Shown: piece after piece, positions 57,091 to 64,000 of the stretch
How the letters are laid out: each line of letters starts with the position of its first letter
Numbering within the stretch: the first letter of the stretch is position 1
From: DATHGT01 sp035317605
GTDB taxonomy: Bacteria; Methylomirabilota; Methylomirabilia; Rokubacteriales; CSP1-6
Length of the DNA stretch: 64,000 bases
NCBI GenBank assembly: GCA_035317605.1
Contig: DATHGT010000344.1
Span: 6,107-70,106 of the forward strand
Direction: 5' to 3'
Notes under the pieces: model-generated
Database searches by the model: none
Told to the model about the DNA's origin: nothing
Seen by the model: only the letters and a program-made list of their open reading frames with translations
Made by a program: the position numbers and the translations under genes

Positions 57091-59409
57091 TTGACGCCAA
57101 GCATCACCGCGTTTCCTGCCGACCCTCAACGGCGAAGCAACCATCGGGCAGACGATCACCGACGCGCCTCGGGCCCGCGCGCGCAGGGGATCGAGGAGCG
57201 CCGCGGTGATCGCGCGCGGGGGGCCGCCTGGTGGCTCTACCCGAGCGCCGCGATCCTCTCCGTGGCGCTGGTCGTCGCCCTTCTGCAGCTGTGGCGAGCC
57301 GACCTTCGCGTCCCGCTCACCTATCACGGCGAAGCGATCTACAACGGGATGCTGGTCAAGGGTGTCCTCGAGCAGGGGTGGCATCTCAGTAACCCCGCTC
57401 TCGGCGCACCGGCGGGCGTGGACCTGCGCGACGTGCCGATGTCGGACAACAACCTGCACTTCGCGCTGATCAGGCTCCTGGGGCTCGGGACCTCCAACTA
57501 TGCGCGCGTGATGAACGCCTTCTTCCTGCTGACGTTCCCGCTCACGGCCCTCACCGCGCTCTTCGTCCTTCGACGGTTCGGGCTCGCGGCGTGGCCGGCG
57601 CTGTGCGGCAGCCTGCTCTACACCTTTCTGCCGTTTCATTTCGGCCGAGGGCAGCATCACCTCTTCCTGGCCGCCTATTACCTGGTGCCGCTCGGGATCA
57701 TGGTCGCGCTGTGGATCATGCTCGGCGCCGTCTCCTTGGTCGACGACGAGCGTCGGTGGAGCTGGCGGCATTGCCGTGGAAAGCTGCTGGCGGGCGTGAT
57801 CATCTGCGCGCTGATCGGCTCGGGCGGGGTGTACTACGCCTTCTTCACGTGCTTCTTCTTCCTCGTGGCCGGCGGCGTCGCCGCCTTCCGGCGCGGCGAC
57901 GCGCGTCACCTGGTGCTGCCGGCGGCCCTGGTGGTCTTGACCGCGGCCGTGATCACCGTGCACTTCCTGCCGAGCATCGTCCACGTCTACCGGCACGGGG
58001 ACACGCCGATGATCCGGCGGTACCCGGTGGACGCGGAGCTGTACGGGCTCCGGGTCTCCCAGTTGCTCCTGCCCGTGACCGGCCATCGGTTGCCCTGGGT
58101 GGCGCGATTCAAGGAGTTCCTCGACACCGAGCGGGGCGTCAACGAGAGCAACCTTTCGTCGCTGGGCATCCTCGGCAGCCTGGGCTTTCTGGCGTTGCTC
58201 GGGAGACTGCTGATCGCGAAGCCCCAGGTGATTTGGCGGAACGAGGACGTCGCACGCCGCGCGTTGCACGACGTGGGGATCTTGAACCTGGCCGCCGTGC
58301 TGGTGGCGACCGTCGGTGGCTTCGGCGCGCTGGTGGCCCTGCTCATCACGTCGCAGATCCGCGCGTACAACCGCATCAGCATCTTCATCGCGTTCTTCTC
58401 CGTGTTCGCGGTGGTCGTCGGGCTGGACTCCGTCGACCGCCGATACGGCCGGACGTGGCGCGGGCGCGCGGTGCTCGTGGTCGTCTTCACGACGGTGCTC
58501 GGGCTGGGCGTGCTCGACCAGACGAGCCCACGAGCGGTCGCCGACTACGCGAGGGTCGGGGCCGAGTACGGGAGCGACGCGACGTTCGTGCACCAACTCG
58601 AGCAGCTGATGCCGCCGGGGGCCATGGTGTTCCAGTTGCCGATGGTGCCGTACCCCGAACATCCCACGGTCCACCGGATGCACGACTACGACCACGGGCG
58701 CGGCTACCTGCATTCCAAGCGTTTGCGGTGGAGTTACGGTGCGGTGAAAGGGCGTGAGGGCGAGGCGTGGCAGCGATGGGTGGCGGCCAAGCCGGTCCCC
58801 GAGATGATCGAGACGCTGGCCGCCGCGGGCTTCAGCGGGCTGTATCTGAATCGCTCCGGTTACGCCGACTGGGGTGTGCGGCTCAGCGACGAAATCTCCA
58901 CCGTGCTGAACCAGTCCCCGTTGCGCACCCACGACGATCGGCTGCGCTTCTTCGATTTGACGGCTCATCGACAGGCGTTGCACGCCGCGCACACCCCGGC
59001 GCAGTGGCAAGCGCTGCAGGAGGAAGCCTTGCACCCGCTCCTGCTGATCTGGCACCACGGCTGCTCGGATCTGGAGGGGACGCCGGAGAACAACTTCCGA
59101 TGGTGCGCGGCCAGCGGTGAGTGGCATCTGATCAACCGCACGTCCCACACCAAGCGGGTGACCTTCGAGATGGCGTTGACTTCCCCCCACCCGGGCAACC
59201 TGCGGATCGAGAGCCCTCTGTTGTCCGGATCGGTCCGGCTCGGCCCTGTGCGCCAGGCCGTGACGACCTCAGTCTCGATTCCGCCAGGCGAGCACACGAT
59301 CCGCTTCGTCTGTGATGCCCCGCGCGTCCTCGCCCCGGCCGATAATCGCCTTCTCGTCTTCCGCGTCCTCGACTTCAAGCTGATCGAAGCGCCGAGGAGC
59401 CTCGAATAG
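57091..59409 (+). CDS. Polytopic membrane protein, GT-C glycosyltransferase-like
   Basis: A protein of up to 772 residues. A basic N-terminal 45 residues precede the first helix (AAWWLYPSAAILSVALVVAL), then LRVPLTYHGEAIYNGMLVKG as an acidic luminal loop and about ten more helices to residue 480. A soluble extracytoplasmic domain follows (GAMVFQLPMVPYPEHPTVHR, then a beta-rich tail ending LIEAPRSLE). This is the layout of GT-C transferases, though I cannot name the family. Start is probably TTG at 57091; TAGATT (57076-57081) lies 9 nt upstream and no Shine-Dalgarno is seen. A later start is possible. Confidence 0.72.
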   Translation: MTPSITAFPADPQRRSNHRADDHRRASGPRAQGIEERRGDRARGAAWWLYPSAAILSVALVVALLQLWRADLRVPLTYHGEAIYNGMLVKGVLEQGWHLSNPALGAPAGVDLRDVPMSDNNLHFALIRLLGLGTSNYARVMNAFFLLTFPLTALTALFVLRRFGLAAWPALCGSLLYTFLPFHFGRGQHHLFLAAYYLVPLGIMVALWIMLGAVSLVDDERRWSWRHCRGKLLAGVIICALIGSGGVYYAFFTCFFFLVAGGVAAFRRGDARHLVLPAALVVLTAAVITVHFLPSIVHVYRHGDTPMIRRYPVDAELYGLRVSQLLLPVTGHRLPWVARFKEFLDTERGVNESNLSSLGILGSLGFLALLGRLLIAKPQVIWRNEDVARRALHDVGILNLAAVLVATVGGFGALVALLITSQIRAYNRISIFIAFFSVFAVVVGLDSVDRRYGRTWRGRAVLVVVFTTVLGLGVLDQTSPRAVADYARVGAEYGSDATFVHQLEQLMPPGAMVFQLPMVPYPEHPTVHRMHDYDHGRGYLHSKRLRWSYGAVKGREGEAWQRWVAAKPVPEMIETLAAAGFSGLYLNRSGYADWGVRLSDEISTVLNQSPLRTHDDRLRFFDLTAHRQALHAAHTPAQWQALQEEALHPLLLIWHHGCSDLEGTPENNFRWCAASGEWHLINRTSHTKRVTFEMALTSPHPGNLRIESPLLSGSVRLGPVRQAVTTSVSIPPGEHTIRFVCDAPRVLAPADNRLLVFRVLDFKLIEAPRSLE

Positions 59410-59442
59410 GCGCGGCGGTGATGCCGTTGATCGAGGGCGAGT

Positions 59443-59511
59443 CAGCACCTCGCGGGTGAGCGCGTGGCGCTGGATCTTGCCGGTCGGGGTGAACGGAAAC
59501 TCCGCGAAGAC
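59443..59511 (-). pseudogene. C-terminal fragment of an AMP-forming acyl-CoA synthetase
   Basis: The minus strand reads VFAEFPFTPTGKIQRHALTR then EVL. P-T-P-T-G-K-I-Q-R is the catalytic-lysine A10 motif that ends adenylate-forming enzymes. Nothing upstream on this strand continues the protein: the frame before it is unrelated and is overlapped by the leader of the peptidase gene. A relic of a gene otherwise deleted, at the junction of two lower-GC genes. The rest of 59410-59613 shows nothing else. Confidence 0.7.
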
Positions 59512-59613
59512 CTCGTTCCCGGATGCTGTCCGCCTCGCGGCAGTCTGGGGTGTATCCTTCCAAACTGGAAACGAGAAGGGCCGGCGAGGCACTTCTCGCT
59601 GAGGAGAGACGCC

Positions 59614-62310
59614 GTGCGAAATAAGCTCTCAACGCGCGCTCTCATAGCTTTCGCTGCCGTCGTTCTCGGCTTGCCGGCGAGCGCCTCTGCCGGGCCGCCG
59701 TCCGTCGCCGTGACGAAAGTCCTCGGCTTGCAGCCGGGCTGGGTACGAGTCACGGTGGTGTACGATGCGCCCGTAACACCGAGTTTCACGCTCACTCCGA
59801 CTTGCGGGGCGCCAACCGTTCCGCAATCGGTGGTGGCGTCCACGGCGCTAGTGTTGAGCGTCCCTAAGCAGGCGGTTTTGGATTTGCGAGATGACGTGCG
59901 CTACTTGGCGAATCACGGCCTGTCACGACCGTGCCACGTGACCGCCCTCCAAGTCCAGATGCTCAATGGCTCCACCGTTCTGGCCACGGCCAACGTTACG
60001 ATCTCCTTTCCGATGGATCTGCCCCTTTCACATCTGCACCCGGGCCAATTCGACCTCGCCTCCATGCCCACGGTCACGTCCGTGCCGCTGCAGCGCACGG
60101 CGGGAACCAGCCGCTACGCCGCTTACCCGCCCCGGCTGATTGGCGTAATGTCCAGCGCCGGGAATGTGGCGTTCATTGAAGTGGAGGAACTCCTCGCGCG
60201 TGCCTCAGTGGGTCTGCGCGGCCTCGCCACCTTCTCTCTTGGCTCGCTCGTCTTCGAGCTCGGCGCGGGAGCGGAGATCTTCCCCGGTTGGGGTCTCGAC
60301 GTGGACCGTTTGGGGATCACCCCGGTAACGTCGGGTGTTCAGGAATCCCATCCCGGCATGAATCTGTTTCCGTACAGCGGCATTCAGCCGCCGATCCTTG
60401 CCGGCAGCTCGAAGCTCCAGATTCTTCCTGCGCCCCCGCTGTTCCCCCAGACGACCTACCTGGCTGATGTATTGGACAACCGGGGCGTGGCACGCTGCTA
60501 CGAAGGTGGCTGCCTCGATGTGATATACAACCAGACCAGCCACACGCTCGACGCGATAAATGGCGCCCGGCTGTTCGATCTCGATCCGGGGCCGGTTCCA
60601 GATCCGCCGGGGCCGCACTCGCTCGCCCACAAACCTCTTATCCTGGACGCGTTCGAGACGCAGATGATCAAGAATCTGGACGCCGCGTTGCGTGCGGTGC
60701 AATCCAACCGGCAGCTTTCGCGCGGCGAGCTCCAGCAGATGGAGTCGCCCGGCAACAACCCTCAATTCCCGATCATTGATCTGAGCGCCAAAACGCTACT
60801 CTCATCAGTTGGCCCTCTGGGCCAGGGCATCCAGACGACCATCGCGGAACATCGCACGCTGCTCGATGTCCGCGGGTTGAGCCCGCAAGAATCGCACCTC
60901 TTGAACACATCCCCGGTGACAGGGCCGGTTTCCCTCTTCCCCACCGCCTCCTGCGTCATCAACTCCACTCACGATAACGTGACCAGTCCGGTCAGCCGCT
61001 GCGACGGATTTTCACCTTCATCCTTCCGCTGTCCCACCGTGGACGACCCGCTCCGGCCGGAGGATCTCCCCCCAGCGCCGGGTAGCAGCACGGAATTGAG
61101 CCTGCTCAACGTGATCCCGCCGTACTACGCGTCGCGGGATAACGCAATGGGTACCTGCGGCACGCACTCATTCCATCAATACTACGAAGCGCTCCTCGGC
61201 CGTTATGCCGACGATCTGGCGCCGAAGCGCGTCATCTACGTGGATGGGCTGCCCGTCACGGTGCCGGTCCCGCGTGTGGCGACGTCGGTGACGTCGGGTT
61301 TATGGGAGCTGTATTCGTGGGTGGGGACGCACGCCGGGGATCCGGATCTGGATCCTGGCACCAAATGGCCCGACAGCTCCGACCCCGATGTGAAAGGCTC
61401 GATGCCGCTCTTTCTGGATGCTTACTGGCCGGCACGCGAGGGCTTGTGGACCGCCTGGGCGAACTCGTCGACAACGGTGCCCGCTCGTTGCCTGGAAATA
61501 GGAAAATGGAAGGGATACTGGTTCAGCGGTTATTGCATCGGGCAAGGTCAGCCGCCGCCGGGAGCCTATCGCAACTATTCACAGATGGTGGCATCGCGGG
61601 CGCCGGCATCCGATGTGCCATGGTCTCTCGGCAATACGTACTTCAACCTTGTCACCCACTCCCTCTCGTTGGAAGACCGCGATGCCGCGATCCAATCGGT
61701 GATCGCCGAGTTGAAGAAAGGGCTGCCGGTCCAACTCTCGTACGATACGATCTCTAAGAAAACTATCCCGGATGGTCACGGCGGCATGTTCTCCTTCGGT
61801 GCCGGCATTACCTGGTATCTCGCGCCCGAGGTGGGGGCCTGCGACCGGGCGGTCTTGGATGACACATTCGGGCGGGACGGCGGGCATGTGGTGAACATCG
61901 TTGGCTACTCCGTGGCCGGGAGCCTGGCACACCCCGATCCATTCAACTCGTACTTCATCATCGAGAACAATTGGGGGAAGGACGGCGGATACCGCAGTTT
62001 CTATTTCATGAACTTCGCGGCATTCAAGTATATTGCGTCCGACCTGAAGACGCACCGGCTGGATGCCCAATGCTGGTCAGAGGCTTGCGAAACGCGCCCG
62101 GTGATCTTCATCCCGCCGGTGGCGATCATCCGATTCCTGTTTCCGCCCGATCCGGAAGGGCCGCATAGCAAACGCTACCAAGAGCTATTTGGCGAATTTC
62201 TTCCGTTCCTTGGCGGGCAGGCCACCTTCGCCGGTACGCCTCCCAGTATTCCCGGAGTGGTCGCCGATTACGCGGGTGGCGGAAACATTTTGGGCGCGCC
62301 GCCACGTTGA
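59614..62310 (+). CDS. Large secreted papain-like (C1) cysteine peptidase
   Basis: An 898-residue exported protein. The GTG at 59614 is chosen: GAGGAGA lies just upstream and a signal peptide starts there (STRALIAFAAVVLGLPASAS). Residues 25-480 are a beta-rich region of unknown fold. The C-terminal part has the C1A signatures: NAMGTCGTHSFHQYYEALL with Cys515, GGHVVNIVGYS with His758 and IIENNWGKDGGY with Asn785. The papain Q-x-C is G-x-C here, and the Cys-His spacing (243) is longer than in papain (about 134), so large insertions are present. Codon third positions are less GC-rich than neighbours, suggesting transfer. Confidence 0.8.
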   Translation: MRNKLSTRALIAFAAVVLGLPASASAGPPSVAVTKVLGLQPGWVRVTVVYDAPVTPSFTLTPTCGAPTVPQSVVASTALVLSVPKQAVLDLRDDVRYLANHGLSRPCHVTALQVQMLNGSTVLATANVTISFPMDLPLSHLHPGQFDLASMPTVTSVPLQRTAGTSRYAAYPPRLIGVMSSAGNVAFIEVEELLARASVGLRGLATFSLGSLVFELGAGAEIFPGWGLDVDRLGITPVTSGVQESHPGMNLFPYSGIQPPILAGSSKLQILPAPPLFPQTTYLADVLDNRGVARCYEGGCLDVIYNQTSHTLDAINGARLFDLDPGPVPDPPGPHSLAHKPLILDAFETQMIKNLDAALRAVQSNRQLSRGELQQMESPGNNPQFPIIDLSAKTLLSSVGPLGQGIQTTIAEHRTLLDVRGLSPQESHLLNTSPVTGPVSLFPTASCVINSTHDNVTSPVSRCDGFSPSSFRCPTVDDPLRPEDLPPAPGSSTELSLLNVIPPYYASRDNAMGTCGTHSFHQYYEALLGRYADDLAPKRVIYVDGLPVTVPVPRVATSVTSGLWELYSWVGTHAGDPDLDPGTKWPDSSDPDVKGSMPLFLDAYWPAREGLWTAWANSSTTVPARCLEIGKWKGYWFSGYCIGQGQPPPGAYRNYSQMVASRAPASDVPWSLGNTYFNLVTHSLSLEDRDAAIQSVIAELKKGLPVQLSYDTISKKTIPDGHGGMFSFGAGITWYLAPEVGACDRAVLDDTFGRDGGHVVNIVGYSVAGSLAHPDPFNSYFIIENNWGKDGGYRSFYFMNFAAFKYIASDLKTHRLDAQCWSEACETRPVIFIPPVAIIRFLFPPDPEGPHSKRYQELFGEFLPFLGGQATFAGTPPSIPGVVADYAGGGNILGAPPR

Positions 62311-62328
62311 TGCCGCCTCCGGCCGGGA

Positions 62329-63195
62329 TCAACGACCGAAAAGCCGCTCCGCGTTGAGGTGGAAGATCTTGTCCAGAACGTCCTCGGCGTAGCCCTCGGC
62401 CAGCCAGTCGGCGACCAGGCGCTCGTAGGCGAACATCGGGTAGTCGGCGCCGAACATCACCCGGTCCTGCAATCGGCGGCCGATCTCGAGCTTGAGATCC
62501 GGCGTGAAGTAGCGCGGGGACCAGCCGTGGACTTCGTACCAGACGTTGGGTTTGTGGAGAAGGATCGCGACCATCTCGGTCTGCCACGGCCAGGCCGGGC
62601 GCGAGGCCACGATCGTGAGGTCCGGATACTCGGCGGCGACGTCGTCGAGATGGCGCGGATGACTGAAGTCCAGCCTCACGCCGCCTCCACCGGGGCGCCC
62701 GGCGCCGAGACCCGTCGTGCCGACCATGATCAGCACGGGAGCGCGCGCGTCGATGCACAGCTCGTAGAGCGGCCGGTAGCTCGGGTCGTTGGCGGCGACG
62801 TTGAAGCCGGCGCCCGGCACCCCGAGCCCGACGAATCCGCTGGCCTGGCGCAGACAACGGTCCAGCTCGTCCACCGCGTCGCGCCCCATGCGGGGATCGA
62901 CGTGGAGCCAGTTGCCGTGGATCACGTCGGCGTGCACCCGCTGTGTCGCGAACGCGTAGTCGTGAAGCTCGCGCACCTCCTCGATCGGCTGGGGCGCGCG
63001 GACGCCGAGGTCGAGAATGGCCCGCACGCGCAGCGAGCGGAAGTGCGCGGCCATCTCGGCCTCGGTGACGTAGCGCGGCGTCGACTTGAACACGCGCTCC
63101 TGCTGGGCCAGCTCCTCCGGCGTCTGAAACGGATAGCCGCGGCGCGTCCCCCAGTGCGAGTGGACATCGAAGATCCGCGCCGGCCAGTCGCTCAT
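62329..63195 (-). CDS. Amidohydrolase family 2 protein
   Basis: A 288-residue TIM-barrel metal enzyme. RIFDVHSHWGTRRGYPFQTP has the DxHxH metal motif in the form DVHSH. PDLTIVASRPAWPWQTEMVA lies where a barrel His is usual, and RVMFGADYPMFAYERLVADW carries the catalytic Asp. ACMSD-like decarboxylases and lactonases share this pattern. The barrel His in the segment usually reading HLG/HGG appears replaced (ASRPAWPW), so the metal site may be reduced. It starts 48 nt after the enolase-superfamily gene on the same strand. Confidence 0.86.
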   Translation of the reverse strand: MSDWPARIFDVHSHWGTRRGYPFQTPEELAQQERVFKSTPRYVTEAEMAAHFRSLRVRAILDLGVRAPQPIEEVRELHDYAFATQRVHADVIHGNWLHVDPRMGRDAVDELDRCLRQASGFVGLGVPGAGFNVAANDPSYRPLYELCIDARAPVLIMVGTTGLGAGRPGGGGVRLDFSHPRHLDDVAAEYPDLTIVASRPAWPWQTEMVAILLHKPNVWYEVHGWSPRYFTPDLKLEIGRRLQDRVMFGADYPMFAYERLVADWLAEGYAEDVLDKIFHLNAERLFGR

Positions 63196-63243
63196 CGCGC
63201 GCGCCGGGCGTACAGGCCCCTGGTCGATCTCGACGTGCCGTGA

Positions 63244-64000
63244 TCAAGCCGCATAGCGCTTGGCGTAGTCCCAGTTGATCTCTACCCCGAAGCCCGGCTT
63301 GTCGTTGAGGTGAACGAAGCTGTCGCGGGTCTCGGCGCCGCCGACGCGCAGCCCCTCGGTGAACCCCGCGGCGCGCGTGCTGTCGAACTGCACGTAGCGG
63401 ATCGCGCCGGTGGCAATGAAGTCGCGCACGGTGAAGCGGGTGAGCTCGCGCTCGCCGTGCGCGAGGGGTATCGAGGTGGCCGCGGCGAGCCGCACGAAAT
63501 CCGCCGGCTGCAAATACCAGTGCAGCGGCTCTTCCAGCCAGTAGATGTCGAGCGGCTCGACCCGGCGGGCGAACTCGATGCAGCCCTCGACGTCGTAGGG
63601 CGGGTTCATGTCGAGCATCAGGGAGATGTCCTTGCCGATGGCCTCGCGCACCGTCCGCACCCGCTTCGCCTCGTCCGCCGGGCTTCCGGCCATGATCTGC
63701 GGCCGCTCGCCGCGCGGCAGTGGCGGCGGCAGGCCGTCAGCTCCGCCGATGCCTCCGGGGCGCGGGCACGTGAGGGAAAAGAGCCGGTCCCACACCGCGA
63801 CGTGGGCCAGCGCGTCCATGCCGCGGACGATCTCTCCGAACCGGATTACCCAGGCGCAGATCGTCTTCATCGGCGAGCCGTGGATCTGCCCGTAGCCGGT
63901 GAGGCCGTCGTCGGTGCGCACTTCCACCACGATGACGCTCGATGATTTCAGTTCCTCGTGCGCCGTCCACAGCACGTCCGTCAACGGCACCGAGATCGGG
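63244..64000 (-). CDS. Mandelate racemase/muconate lactonizing enzyme family protein, partial
   Basis: The 5' end lies beyond the window; about 250 residues are visible. The capping domain has SSVIVVEVRTDDGLTGYGQI. Barrel metal ligands are in LMLDMNPPYD (Asp), YWLEEPLHW (Glu) and LAHGERELT (Glu). Two regions look shortened relative to the family: the stretch after RLFSLTCPRPGGIGG, where about 60 residues and the K-x-K base motif are missing (QIMAG stands in its place), and the one after FTEGLRVGG, which jumps to SFVHLNDKPGFGVEI. The frame stays open, so it may be a shortened enzyme or a decaying gene. Same strand as the amidohydrolase downstream. Confidence 0.75.
   Translation of the reverse strand, partial: PISVPLTDVLWTAHEELKSSSVIVVEVRTDDGLTGYGQIHGSPMKTICAWVIRFGEIVRGMDALAHVAVWDRLFSLTCPRPGGIGGADGLPPPLPRGERPQIMAGSPADEAKRVRTVREAIGKDISLMLDMNPPYDVEGCIEFARRVEPLDIYWLEEPLHWYLQPADFVRLAAATSIPLAHGERELTRFTVRDFIATGAIRYVQFDSTRAAGFTEGLRVGGAETRDSFVHLNDKPGFGVEINWDYAKRYAA

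Noticed and set aside
59464..59613. Longer start for the papain-like peptidase at 59464
   Set aside because: It would bury the signal peptide about 50 residues inside. The GTG at 59614 has a good Shine-Dalgarno directly before the signal sequence.

Overview
This is a GC-rich chromosomal window of about 64 kb, densely packed with genes on both strands. It has no rRNA, tRNA, phage, transposase or CRISPR. The content is typical of uncultured soil lineages: two UbiD-type decarboxylases, two LLM-class monooxygenases, VOC and ABM proteins, two amidohydrolases, an Ldh-type dehydrogenase, a lone family-5 solute-binding protein and a cyclase-family hydrolase. It resembles Candidatus Rokubacteria / Methylomirabilota contigs. 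That assignment is an inference from gene content and composition, because no marker gene is present.

Layout: 1-3.4 kb holds a cupin and a tightly coupled minus-strand operon (BNR-repeat protein, Lin0512, VOC, ABM, VOC). 3.5-12.9 kb holds an aldo/keto reductase, a small lower-GC two-gene insert, a DapA-like aldolase, a chromate-transporter pair split over two overlapping genes, a quinone oxidoreductase, a DUF433/DUF5615 pair, exonuclease III, an LLM oxidoreductase, an enoyl-CoA hydratase homologue and two thioesterases. 13-19.3 kb holds an orphan molybdenum hydroxylase large subunit, an aldo/keto reductase, a substrate-binding protein and a hydrolase. 19.4-24 kb holds the most clearly regulated locus: paired operator-like repeats, a promoter, a c-di-GMP-I (GEMM) riboswitch and a 1353-residue secreted protein with eight DUF11 repeats and an IPTL-CTERM tail. 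24-28 kb holds a decayed hydrolase copy, a GT-C glycosyltransferase, an intact hydrolase and a HEPN/MNT pair. 27.7-32.3 kb holds a secreted copper-radical oxidase (galactose/glyoxal oxidase type) with duplicated N-terminal modules, coupled to a small exported partner.

32-46 kb is mostly catabolic: MaoC plus zinc alcohol dehydrogenase, a membrane-anchored SGNH protein, UbiD, Ldh, amidohydrolase, methyltransferase, a second UbiD, and a two-gene unit encoding a UGSC-family selenoprotein. That gene reads through an in-frame UGA followed by a SECIS-like hairpin. 46-57 kb holds dodecin, a fused ABC exporter, an unknown protein, a cyclase, an EamA transporter, and a cluster of CoA-transferase, TPP enzyme and SelW-like protein. 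57-64 kb holds a GT-C membrane protein, a fragment of an acyl-CoA synthetase, a large secreted papain-like peptidase, an amidohydrolase and an enolase-superfamily gene cut by the window end.

Two initiation styles coexist. Genes inside operons usually have strong Shine-Dalgarno sequences or 4-bp start/stop overlaps. Several first genes have a -10-like hexamer 6-9 nt before the start codon and no Shine-Dalgarno, which suggests leaderless mRNAs. GC-rich palindromes of the type GGGGGGCC-loop-GGCCCCCC recur between genes.
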